Shown here one piece after another: positions 54,062 through 64,000 of a stretch of 64,000 nt of DNA. Location: assembly GCA_963971425.1 (NCBI GenBank), contig OZ020521.1, forward strand, positions 8,821,519-8,885,518. Reading direction: 5' to 3'. The position numbers and the translations under genes are program-made. This DNA is from Bryoerythrophyllum caledonicum (taxonomy: Eukaryota; Streptophyta; Bryopsida; Pottiales; Pottiaceae). Position 1 is the first letter of the stretch; every line of letters begins with the position of its first letter. The notes under the pieces are model-generated. The model saw only the letters and a program-made list of their open reading frames with translations. It did no database searches and had not been told where the DNA came from.

Positions 54062-55934
54062 TTAAGTCGAGAAGGGGAAGAAGAAGAAGTCCGGGCTGCA
54101 GCCGAGCCCGCCCGCGGGCGTGATGTGCTTCCCGGTCAGGAAAGCCCTGACGGCCGCCTCGTTGAACGTGTTGGAGGTGTGGATGCCGTCCCAGCTCAGG
54201 TGGCCCTTCGGGTTGGGGCACGGCGTCAGGGGCAGGGTCATGGTCAGGTTCACGAACTTGCCCTCCACCAGCCCTGCGTGGCCGCATGTGACGTCCTTGT
54301 TGAAGTTGTACTGACCTCCCACTCCGCAGCACGCCTTCAACGGATTCGTAACATCTGGAGAATAACGGGGATCCGGTTCATGAGTCACCGTCTGGAATGT
54401 AAACCTGAGAGATTAGGGGAGTGTTAAACTTACTGTATTTCTTGGTGTCCTTGAGGATGTCGGTGTACACGCTGTGGGCGTCGCCGTAGTAGATCTTGGC
54501 CTTGGAATGCTTGGCCCGGAGCTTCTTGACGCTCTCCTCTAGCAGCTGGTTGTGCGCGCTCGTGATCTTGTTGAGCTCGCTCAGGCACCCGTGCGCGTCG
54601 TACTTGGCCTTGCGGCCGCCGTACAGCGTGAGAATGGCGGGGATGCATCCCAGAGGCGGCAGGTTCAACACCAGGATCTCGGAGGCCGTGGGCATCAAGA
54701 GTGTGGGGAAGCCGGGCGGAGTGTAGTACACAGGGGTCAACAATTTCTGCAACAATTTGTCATCAGTTAGGTCACATGTTTGATCAGACCACTGTCCGTG
54801 ATTGGAGATCGGCTTGACAGCATGAGCTCACCTCAAGGAGCGTTTCGATGGCGCCCACAACTTCGGGCACGATCTTCTTCGTCTGCGAGACGGTCAGCTT
54901 CTTGTTGTACAGGCTGAATAAGTAGTCGTGGTAGCCGGCCCACACCAGGAATATCGACTTGCTCACGGTGGCCAGCTTCGGCAAGCTCTGGACCAGTCCT
55001 GATTCAGTGACAGCATGAATCCGGCATTCAGATTACATCTTCAGAATTGAATAATCTCAGACCGATCCATTTCAGATCATGCTAACTTGTAAAATGAGAT
55101 TGGGAGTCTGAAGTGATGTTATCCACTTACTGCCGTTGGGGTTGTATACGGGAGACTCGTAGAACCAGAGCCGGATTTTGTAGCGCTCGTACCACTGCTG
55201 CTGCACATCCAGTGAGAACGGGGTGCTGAAATGTTCATCCTTGTGCCACACCTTCACGGTCCTCGCCGGAGCGCCGTATGCCGCGAAGTTAGTGCCGTAC
55301 GTGAAGTCCCCCGCTGTCCCTCTCAGCACCGCGTAGATGGGCCGCCTCCTCACCCCGAACGCTGCACCAATCAAGATCATCCGAAACCAATCAGCTCGCA
55401 AACATCACAGGCCTCGTCTAGATTCTAAGACCCTCGATCCCCACGCAAATCAAGAAAATCCTCGGCCTGATCGCCAGACAGCAAAACAAATCCACTCTGT
55501 CCTCTGTCCTCCATTTACACCAGTCCATCCAAATCGACTAGCTCATAATCCTGCCTAAAATCACAGTCCTCTACTACAATCAAGTGATTCAAAGTACTCT
55601 CATCCTGATCGCCACAACTAGCACTCTGTTTTCACAAAATCATCACATGACCATCGACCATACCGAGGAAGTCGACCAAGAGCTTTCCGTCGGAGAACCG
55701 ATCCGCAGCGTGCATGGGGAACAGGATGCCGTTGGGGTCGAGCTCGGCGTGGGCAAACTTTTCGGGGAACGCAGCGATGGAATTGCCAGTGTCAGTCAGC
55801 GAGTCTCCGAAAGCGTACACTGCAGGGTACGAGCAGTTGGGCAGCGCCGTAGACGCGGCTGCCTGCAACATGAGGCACAGCATCAGCGCCCCGAACCCGA
55901 CGACTCGCATCCTGATCCTCCCCGGAGCTGCCAT
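54062..55934 (-). CDS. GDSL-type esterase/lipase (SGNH hydrolase), five exons
   Basis: The likely role is a secreted ester hydrolase of the plant GDSL family. Exons, minus strand: 55934-55664, 55361-55131, 54998-54832, 54746-54434 and 54354-54062. All introns are GT..AG; total 1275 bp, 424 residues. The ATG at 55934 is the first ATG downstream of the TATA box. An N-terminal hydrophobic run (VVGFGALMLCLMLQAAAS) is a signal peptide. Block I is AFGDSLTDTGN with the catalytic Ser. Block II is GTNFAAYGA. Block V is SWDGIHTS with the catalytic Asp and His. Block III, normally GxND, reads AGYHDY, so the oxyanion Asn is His. LPPLGCIPAILTLYGG and PLKACCGVGG are standard plant GDSL segments, and the length is usual for the family. 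The gene is GC-rich against an AT-rich background and has no visible break. The first splice joins G to CG in phase. The last acceptor, at 54355, was chosen over one at about 54378 because only it keeps the frame. Confidence 0.9.
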
Positions 55935-56089
55935 CACGATCGACCAGTCCGGTGCGTCCCAACTCCAGAACCACTGCTCCCGCTTGATGATGATGATGAT
56001 CTGCAACTCCAGGTAGAATTCTCGCACTCGAAACTCTGCGACGAGGTGAGCAGCGGACTGGACTGTTGAGCTTCAGGTTCAGTTCAGCG

Positions 56090-56100
56090 CTACTTATAAG
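56090..56100 (-). promoter_or_regulatory. TATA box of the GDSL gene
   Basis: The minus strand reads CTTATAAGTAG, about 160 bp upstream of the ATG. This would place transcription start near 56065 and give a 5' leader of about 130 bases. The leader contains a short ATC/GAT repeat at about 55985-56002. Confidence 0.55.
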
Positions 56101-56207
56101 CCTGGCCGAGGAGCAAGACGTACAACGGCCATATTACTCTTCTAATCAAAGGTAAAAATATTTTGAACAACTAGATACTGTAGTACTGCAATAATCCCTG
56201 CCAGAAG

Positions 56208-57225
56208 TTAACCCCTGAATTACGTTGACAATTTCACACCTAAACACTTCAATATTGCTCGATTTAGTGCAATGAGTTAGGACGACCAAAAAACTTGTAT
56301 TTTTAGTTCAAACAAACCGTAGGATCTCAATGAAGACTTATTGTTTTTTTTTTTTTTTTTTTTTTGAAACAAATCAAACCAAGTTGATTGCAAAAAAATG
56401 AAGACTTATTGAGTCACACACTCACAAATTTCAGAAACTTTGACCGGAGGGTTTGAGAGATTACAGTGTCTGTAGAAGAGAAAAGGGTTCAACGTCGAGT
56501 GGATCAACATTGACTTCACATGGTATCCAATTTTTGCACTACACAAGGTCTTAATTCATTACCATCATGTTAAGCATGATATTATTTCCTTGCACACCAG
56601 TTTTTAGAGGTAATGAAAGGGTGTAGCATATTCAAAAGAATTGTGCAAGGAGTGGAGGTTCCAAAATTGTCAATTCACGTTTTATGGTTTTTTGTGAACT
56701 TAATACATTTTAGAATGAGAATCCAAATGGCCAGTAAGTAGGTTTACACTACATTATTCTGTGGAGAAAATATGAAGTAAACATTACAAAGATTTGTTAG
56801 TTTTGTATGGAAAGGAAGAAGATTTTTTGGTACCTTCTCCAACAAATGTGCAACAATGTGTGAAAATGTTTGACTTGGGTTAGTATGCTTTTTTATACTA
56901 CAGACAAGAAATTTTTTTTTGACGATATGAAAGGAAATAATATTACTTGCTAGTATTGGAAATTTCACATTCAATAGAGTGTCCCGGCAAAAGCTTTTAG
57001 AGTTGCCCGACGTGCTTGCGCTCCCCATTTGAACTTCTTACCCCTATAACTTTTTCATTAAATGTCGGATATAGGAAAAAAAATTGGACTCACACCAAGC
57101 TCTTACTGATATCCATCTACGATAAGTATTTCATGAAAGAAAATGTTAAAAATTGACACAATAGGAATATGCCCGAACTTTCAAGAGTCCTTCGAGGAGA
57201 AGTTTGATAATTTAGGGGTTAAACC
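56208..57225 (-). mobile_element. MITE (CCCCTAAA family), reverse, with nested insertion
   Basis: It starts TTAACCCCTGAATTAC and ends AATTTAGGGGTTAA, with the family landmarks in reverse order between. A 53-bp poly(T)-led insertion (56344-56396) sits inside it, flanked by a 15-bp direct repeat. It lies just upstream of the GDSL promoter. Confidence 0.75.
56344..56396 (-). mobile_element. Severely truncated retroposon insertion
   Basis: 22 Ts followed by about 31 bp (gaaacaaatcaaaccaagt...), bounded by AATGAAGACTTATTG at 56329-56343 and again at 56397-56411. The sister MITE at about 60000-60040 has an uninterrupted 'atctcaattaagacttatta'. A poly(A) tail (on the minus strand) and a 15-bp duplication indicate LINE-mediated retroposition of a tiny 3' fragment. 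Confidence 0.75.
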
Positions 57226-58960
57226 ATTGATAAGTTACAATTCCGCTAACTTATAACCTCAATTATCTTATAATCTTAGATAACTATTACGGTCACTCCA
57301 TGCCTCTCCAGCGCCTCTAAAGTAGGATGCCTCTAAAGTGAGATAACGGTTGTGGTGGATGGAGGTGCAATTAGGCTGAAGTTAGCAAGCCTACTATTAA
57401 ACTCACTACTACCTTTTAATCTCTATTAAGTTCTTACCACATCCATTAACCGGCACCATATTTGGTAAGAACGTGTGGGAGGATTGAGTGTAAGGGAACG
57501 AATTATTCCGATCATTTTATTCGTGCTTGGGTGGCAAAGATTATTATTGCCGATGGAACTGCGTCAACCATGGCTATTTGAGGCGTGGACTTTGGGTCAA
57601 CTTTTTGACTGACAGGCGTTGACATTGATGGTGCATGTGTAATAGGTCAACGGACATGGGCAGAGGCGACTTGAGAGTTGGAGTCCAAGTTCGGTGAATC
57701 CTTGTACTGTAACCAAATGTGGGCGTCCGTTGCTGCGACTCGTGTTCGAGAATCTCAGGTTCCAAACGTAGGAAGCCCGCCATAACCGAACAAAGGAACC
57801 ATCTTCTTCGTCTTCAAACATATAATTAAATAAGATACTGCGGAAACTGATTGACTTTATTTCAGGGAAATAACTGATGCAATCAGTCTGGAGATAACAG
57901 CCGCCACGGGAAATTTTATGTTGAAAAGTCTTCGGGGGTCGGAATAGCATCTGCTTTACTTTATTATATACACTGGAAAGCTCACAATATACGTTGACAA
58001 TATGTTGTGTTGACCAGATTAGATGTGTAGAAATTGAAATTAACGATTGAAATTAAAGCACCGGATTTTTGGTAATTTCTCAGTTTTTAACAGGGCAGAA
58101 ACATTCACTTTGTCTGCAATTATCTTTCAATTCGTATGGTCAAAATTCACAGAAATTTTACCACATCATCTCATATGAGATTAGAAGAAGATCAATCTCA
58201 AAACATTCATCTTGGCTATTTTTTTTATCAAAGCAGTACATATTTCTCTAAAATGCCTTGGTTCTTTAGGGGTTAAGTTTGGGGCATATGTAGCATTTTT
58301 TAATTATTTTTTACATTATATATATATTTTGGAAGTCAAACCACTATTAGAGTTTTCCTGAAAGTACTAGGCATGGAGACCCACAGTTAGATCCTGTATC
58401 CTGAATTTTACTAGTTGCCCTAAATGTGGAGTGCCAAAATTGAGGAACCAAAGAGATTGAGTGGATCAGGGGATGTCCGGTTGTATTTAGAGTGCAATAG
58501 TGAATGGTGAATAGTGAATAGTGAATAGCAAATCATGCACATGTGCATGTGGGGCCTATGCTTGAGGATAGGTGTAGTACTATTGAAGGAGCAAGGTGGA
58601 GCTTGAGGAGACTGAAGAACTATTCAAGGAATGCCAGCCAATGGTCCGGGAAATATGCAAGGTGAGATTTTTCACCTTGCAAAAATTTCCACTTATAGAT
58701 GGCATACCGAGTTTGTGTTTAGAAAAAGACACTTGGCCCGCACGTTGTGCTGCACCCTCTCTTTTTGCCTAACACATGGCAGCCACCTTGGAAAATTTCG
58801 ACTTTCAAGAAAACTCTATTGATGAATGTCTTGTGGAAATAATATTAGTGGTCGAACATAGACTCTTTATTCATGTTGGTCTCCTTAGAAATTGAAGTTC
58901 TTGTTTTGAAGGTAAAATTCTTTTATGATGTTGGACACAACATAGTCTAATTTCTTGTTA
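57226..58960. other. Mostly unrecognised; small repeats
   Basis: No gene recognised. The minus frames at 57574-57950 are short and unfamiliar. A MITE-type terminus 'ctttaggggttaag' occurs at about 58263. 'gaatagtgaatagtgaatag' is a short microsatellite at about 58505. A hairpin lies at 58649-58690. Confidence 0.4.
58657..58680. repeat. Short perfect hairpin
   Basis: GCAAGGTGA and TCACCTTGC pair around GATTTT. Outside, GGAAAT (58649) and ATTTCC (58685) can extend the stem with small bulges. There is no following T-run or gene end, so it is not called a terminator. Confidence 0.5.
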
Positions 58961-59898
58961 ATCCCTACAAGACCAAATCTCCTTCGGGGGGATTTATGAT
59001 TTTGGGCAGGTTCCTAAAATTTTAAAAAAAATCCTTTTTCTCTGAAATTTTTATTCTAAATTGCCTCTCATAAGAGCTTCGTGGAGATGTTTTTATTTTA
59101 TTTTTTTGATTTGTGGTTTGAAAGTTAGTACCACTTAAAGCCAAAAGTGGGGACATCGAGCACCTCCAAAAAATTTGACAAAAGTTTCTATTGACATTGA
59201 GATTTTTCACACATATGAAGAATATTTCCTTCTTAGGAAATTTTCAAAAAAAATCTTGTCTTTAGTGTAAAAAGGCATTTTATTCCAAGTCAAACATTTT
59301 CACACATTGTCGGGCAACGGAGGGAAAAAAATTCATCTTTTCTACATAAAACCTAGAGATCTTCATATTTTCACTTTTTATTTTTTCAACAACAATATGT
59401 GGTGAAAACCTTCTTAATGACTGTTTGGATTATCATTTGAATACATACGTAATTCACAAAAAAATAAAACGTGAAATGCCAATTTTTGAACCTCCGCTCC
59501 TTGCACACTTGTTTTGAATATCCTACACCCCTTTTTTACTTCTAAAAATTGGTGCGTTGGGAAATAACATCATGCTTAAGACAATGGTATAAGATTTAGA
59601 CCTTGTACAATGCAAAAATTTGATACAAAGTGAAGTCAAAGTGTGTTGATCTACTCAACGCAGGGAAGTGCATTGTTCAAATTTTTATTTCTAGTTTTGA
59701 CTTTAAACACAAAAATCTATCAATCCGTACCGTGGATTGCAACCAAAATTTTACGGCATGTTTATATAGAAGTCTTTTTTAAGATCTTACGGTTGAAAAT
59801 CCAAAATTCACTTTAAAATGTGATTTTCATGTCTCTTTTTGGTTGTGGCAGTTTTGGACTGGTTTTAGAGAGAAAGTGGTCGTGGTCCTTTAGGGATT
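58960..59898 (+). mobile_element. MITE (CCCCTAAA family), forward
   Basis: It begins 'ttaatccctacaagaccaaat' and ends 'gtcctttagggattaa', with the full series of family landmarks in between. It directly abuts an inverted copy at its right end, sharing the TTAA. Confidence 0.75.
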
Positions 59899-60846
59899 AA
59901 CCCCCAAGGTACCGTGACAATTTTACACCAAAAACACTTCAAAATTGTTGGATTCTAGTGCAATGAACAAAGAAGGAAACAAAAACTTCAATTTCTAGTT
60001 TTGACCGTAGGATCTCAATTAAGACTTATTAAGTAACATAATTTCAAAATTTCATAAAATTTGACCACACGGATAGAAAGATTATAGTGTTTGAAGTCAA
60101 GAAAATGGTTCATATTCTTCCCTGCGTTCAGTGGATCAATAGACTTTGGCTTCACTTGGTGTCAAAATTTTGCACTACACAAGGTCTAAATCCATTACCA
60201 TCTTGTTAAGCATGATGTTAGTTCCTTATTCACCAATTTTTAGAGGTAGAGGACAAGTGTAGCATATTCAAAACAATTGTACAAGGAGTGGAGGTTTGAA
60301 ATTTGCCAATTCACACTTTAATTTTTTGTAAACTTAATATGTTTTTGATTCATAATCCAAATAGTCAGTAGGAAGGTTTACACCACATATTGTTGTGGAA
60401 AAAATATAAAGTTGCCAATATATAGATATCTAGGTTTTATGTGGAAAAGAAGAAGTTTTTTTGGTACCTTGCTCAACAATGAGTGACAATGTGTGAAAAT
60501 GTTTGATATGGGTTGGTATGGTAATTTTCACTGAAGACAAGATTTTTGTTTGAAAATATGAAGGGAAAAAATATTACTTGCCAGTAGTGAAAATCTCGCA
60601 TTCTATAAATTGTCCTAGCAAAGGTTTTAGGAGGTGTCCAAGGTGCCCGCTCTCCCCATTTGAAATTCAAAACCCTATAATTATTTCATCAAAATTCAAT
60701 TTAGAAAAAAAATTGTTTTCCCACTAAGGTCTTGGTAATGCCTTTCTATAGTAAAGGTTTCAAAAAGGAATGTTGGAAATTGACACCATAGGAACCTGAC
60801 CGAACTTTCAAAACCTATTTTTGACACTTGGTCCTTTAGGGGTAAT
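59897..60846 (-). mobile_element. MITE (CCCCTAAA family), reverse
   Basis: It begins 'ttaacccccaaggtacc' and ends 'ggtcctttaggggtaatta', with landmarks in reverse order. With the preceding copy it forms an inverted pair of about 1.9 kb. Confidence 0.75.
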
Positions 60847-60859
60847 TAAATGATAAAAT

Positions 60860-63800
60860 TTAAGAATTTTTCATTTTTTATAAATATTTTAGAGAAGAAG
60901 AAGAAGAACGGAGAAAGGAGGGGCCGGCATGAATAAAGTGTCTGTTCGATCCAGCACGGAAAACCGAGCCCCAATAGGCAAAGTTGCAGTAGTATGGAAC
61001 TACTCATTCCTTTCAAGCCTGGTGGACCCCATGTAACCACGTAACAGCAATACGAAACCAAAGCCAGTAATAAGAAACTAAGAGCGAGTTACAAAAACTA
61101 AGAGCCAATAACAAGTGCACGAGAGCCGAATTTTAGAGAGAGGTTACAAACTAGGTATTGTCTTGAAAGTCCGGGAGGGGTTGGTTATTCTCTAGTTCAC
61201 GTTTGAAGAGGAGGGTTTTCATGGTGTATTGGAAAGTGTTGATCTCGTTGAATGTTTTCTTGATATGGTCATTGAGGATATTGAATTATTTTCAAGGCTA
61301 GTCATGGAAGGTGTAAAGGTGGTGGCTCTTGCACCGGCAACGATAACAATGAGAGGTTCCACCTTCCATTTTAACGCCTTTATGTCATTAATAAGTGAGT
61401 GGTATTTTTTGGTTTTGTTTTTAATAGCTTCTAGTGAAAATCTCTCATTTCCATATATGAATTCAATAAATTGAATTGTGAAATTGGGGTCAATGCGACT
61501 TGGTGGGGGGTCTTTATATGGAAGTCCTTTGACACACAGTATGTCGGATCTAAGGCGTGCTTTACAGTGACATCTTTGAATTTCACACGTACAGGGGAGA
61601 AGCCATGAAGGGACTGTGTTTACGTGCAGGTTGTTGTTGAAGGTTCCAACGTTCATGAGTATAAAACAATGGAATATATGTGATGACACAATTAATTTAC
61701 AGATTTCCCATACGGCGTTGAAGTTTGTTGTGTCTTTTTACGATTACAGAATGGATATGGTGATTTTGGCATTTGAGAAGTACGTGTGGCGTGTTTGGAT
61801 CTATGGAGTTGCATAGTGGACATGTTTCGGATGGGAAGCATTCAATTCCAACAAATAGTTGTTTGCAGGCATTCCCCAACTATTGCATAGTAAGGAATTT
61901 AATAAGACATGCCTTCTGTGAATCCGTAATGTTGGAATTTTTCCAAAAATTTGTGGAAAGTTTTGAGCCGATATTTCCGTTGGATTTCCATTTGGCTATG
62001 TTGGGAATTTGGTCAAACAATTAAGTCAAGGTTGTTTCTTGAGTGTAGTCTTTTGAGATATTTATCTAAGAAGCGGAAGGAGCCTTTGTCTGGGGTGGCT
62101 TCTATAGAGGGCCACTCATCTTTCTTGAAATAGTATGGAGTGGTGTGTCCAAACTCGTGCGGATAGTTGGCATCTCTATGGAATAACTCCCTTCCTAATT
62201 TGGCTAGATTGTCTGCTTCTTTGTTGCCATGAATGTTAGCATGGGCACGGACTTTGTGGAGAGTAGTGGTTCATGTGCAGGATGTAACATTTCCACCATA
62301 GATGTTAATATAGTTTGGTCGGGGTAGGGGAGGATTGTGTTAGGTGTCTGCATAGTAGGTATAGAACATTTATAGAGTTTGTAAATACGTGTGTTGGTTC
62401 ATTGGCGTATTGAGTTGTAATTTTTGTAAGGATTTTATGGAGGCCTATCATTTCGGCTCTATGGATATTTTGGAGTCCATGTAGGCGTTTGGATATTTTT
62501 AAATCTTTGGCGGGGTTGTAGATACCACATCCAACTTTCTTCCTAATCCAGTTGCCGAGGCTTTCTTATGTAGGTGGTTTAAAGGATCCATCTGTATAGT
62601 AACAATAAGTAGGATTCAATTTCAGAATGGTTGGAGTGTAGATAGGTAGGAATGGATATTGGTATATAAGAGTGGACTGGTGGGAGATTGAAGTATTGCT
62701 TGTTGTGTTTCTTCTTTTGTGTAGGGTGTGCAGTATCATTTCTGCGCCATTTGTAACGGTAAGGGTTGTCGAGAGAAACAAATATTTTATCTCGTTTAAA
62801 GAAGGAATGGAATTGAGTTAGCTTTATTGAGCATGTCATGAGGGATGAGAAGTATGAGTGTTGTATGTTAAAGGTTGTAATTAAGGAGTTTAGTATCAGT
62901 GTGAGTAGGGTGAATTGTGCAAATTTTAAGGGGTTTTCTTTTTCAGATGCGGTATTTGTACCTTTGGTATAGCCAAACTACCTCAATTTCAAAAGATTTG
63001 GTGGCTAGTTCCATGTTTGTGGGAGTTTGTAGTTTAGTGTGGTATTAGTTCCAAAGCCATAGAAGTCTAGTGACAAGGATGGTAGAAAGGTGTCTACCAT
63101 TATCTTCGTAAATGTGTGTGTAGTTGCCATTTATTTTGATGGTGTTTTTTGAAGTGAGGATGTCATTTTGGGGGTTACATTCATTGAGGTTGATATACTG
63201 AGAAGGGGAATGGTTATGGGCGCTGTAACGAATCTAGGGTTTGCAAAATTACATTTCGGGGTGGTGTGCTTGAATGATTTTAGAGTAAAGTTGGTTTTGA
63301 GTGTTTTGGTAGAAATGTTTTATAAGGGAGGACTTATAAATGGAGGTATTACAATCATGCTAGAGAAAGAGGTTTTATTGTGGTAACGAGCTTTGAAAGG
63401 TGCTATTGTTGTGTTTCCATTGGCAGAGATAGCGGGAGTCTTTTTTGGTTAATTTGTTGCCATGGATGATTGTGGAAGATTCCTAGTCTATGATATAGAT
63501 TATGGGGTGGAGAATGGGTTTTTTTCAATGCATTGTGGGGGTTGAGGTAGAGGAGGATGTAGAGGGAGGGGAGGGTGGGATTTGAACAAGGGGTGGATGA
63601 TATTGTTGATGGTAGTATATTGGTCTTTTAACATGTAGGTGTCAGGGTGTGTATGGCATGGAATATTACAGGTGTATCAACATCAAAAATAGAAAAATAC
63701 TTGTTTGGCAATGTCAAGCGCACATTTATTAGTTTAGAGGGTGTGCCATGTTATATTTTGAAGTCACTATGGTTCATAATTTGTGTGCCATTTGGTAGTA

Positions 63801-64000
63801 AATTTTGTTTTAAGTCTGTCATATCAACAGAGAATAGCTTTGTAGCAATTGTTGGGATTGGAGTTGATTTTTTTTAATCTTGTTTTGGGTTTCTTGTAGC
63901 CATTTTTGTTCTAGGGGTGTGGGTTTCAGAAAGAAATCCTTATGTGTGTTTTTGAGGTGTATATTTGCTCTGTGTTTTAATAGGAAGAATGTGCGCGTGA
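60860..64000 (-). mobile_element. LINE copy F, runs off the right edge
   Basis: This is the longest LINE copy here. Minus strand, from the right edge inward: a post-reverse-transcriptase region (frame at about 63985-63880: TRTFFLLKHRANIHLKNTHK). Next the RNase H start YCYYTDGSFKPP at about 62580-62620. Then a zinc knuckle CPLCNSIDPNTPHVLLKCQN (61879-61697). Then the C-terminal domain, with WLLPCTCEIQRCHCKARLRS, FTIQFIEFIYGNERFSLEAI and LIVIVAGARATTF (61689-61219). The 3' end lies near 60900, with AAGAAG repeats on this strand. The RNase H/zinc-knuckle order is that of RNase H-bearing non-LTR retrotransposons. Reverse transcriptase and any ORF1 should lie beyond 64000. It is degenerate: most frames are broken. 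Confidence 0.7.
61219..61689 (-). pseudogene. LINE C-terminal domain, copy F
   Basis: This 156-codon frame aligns along its length with the 216-codon frame at 17941-17291 (LRSDILCVKGLPYKDPPP against LKLDLLCVRGLPYNDLAP, KYHSLINDIKALKWKVEPLI against KYQPLIDDIIALGWKVDPLT). The domain follows the zinc knuckle in this LINE family. It is restriction-endonuclease-like in position, but I see no catalytic motif I could name. Confidence 0.6.

Noticed and set aside
54125-54770. Plus-strand and off-frame minus ORFs over the GDSL exons
   Set aside because: Shadows of a GC-rich coding sequence. The five-exon minus-strand model explains the region with correct splice sites.
55935-56027. N-terminal extension of the GDSL protein to 56027
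   Set aside because: The codon at 56027 is GTG. The ATG at 55934 is the first ATG and is followed by a good signal peptide.

Overview
The window looks like a repeat-dominated nuclear segment of a streptophyte: a land plant, or possibly a charophyte alga. The evidence is one intron-containing GDSL esterase/lipase of plant type with clean GT..AG splice sites, captured fragments of an LRR receptor kinase resembling the plant IMK group, plant-type CCCTAAA telomere-like units, and plant-style CACTA and hAT insertions. Two runs of exactly 200 Ns are scaffold gaps. The species cannot be named from this sequence alone. All homologies are recognised by eye and from memory of protein families, not from searches.

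Layout. 1-3.3 kb: a decayed minus-strand gene with a ParB-like GGQH motif and a GGATCCATCGAT-type minisatellite at its 5' end. 4.3-6 kb: a MITE copy and telomere-like degenerate repeats. 6.1-10.2 kb: an unrecognised minus-strand coding region (about 2 kb, one stop and one frameshift). 10.7-11.4 and 15.7-16.7 kb: two related, outward-facing copies of a small unknown protein, each with a GC-rich GGCCGTCCG upstream patch. 17.1-33.1 kb: one minus-strand non-LTR retrotransposon (LINE) split by two insertions, a 1.9-kb hAT-like foldback element with an 8-bp target duplication, and an ~11.9-kb segment bounded by inverted GTGAGCG repeats. That segment carries a DNA-methyltransferase-like tail (minus), kinase fragments between GC-rich tandem repeats, a transposase-like C-terminus and a SWIM zinc finger (both plus), and is itself hit by a CACTA element. 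34-35 kb: a further LINE fragment and little else.

35.4-37.2 kb: a protein-kinase-like pseudogene with in-frame stops. 37.6-40.7 kb: a Crinkler-like nuclease/kinase locus with an inverted kinase copy and an evident contig-overlap artefact around an N gap. 41.7-46.2 kb: a decayed plus-strand element gene resembling plant DUF8039/DUF7869-type proteins. 46.3-49.6 and 60.9-64 kb: further LINE copies, one with a clean 947-bp MITE insertion. 49.6-50.6 kb: GTCGCC-rich minisatellites. 50.6-53.9 kb: AT-rich, nothing recognised. 54.1-55.9 kb: the GDSL gene (five exons, 424 aa), the only intact host-type gene. 56.2-60.9 kb: several MITEs of one family.

The genes do not form a pathway. The interest lies in nested mobile elements that can be ordered in time, in the composite methyltransferase/transposase element, and in effector-like nuclease-kinase genes in what appears to be a plant genome.
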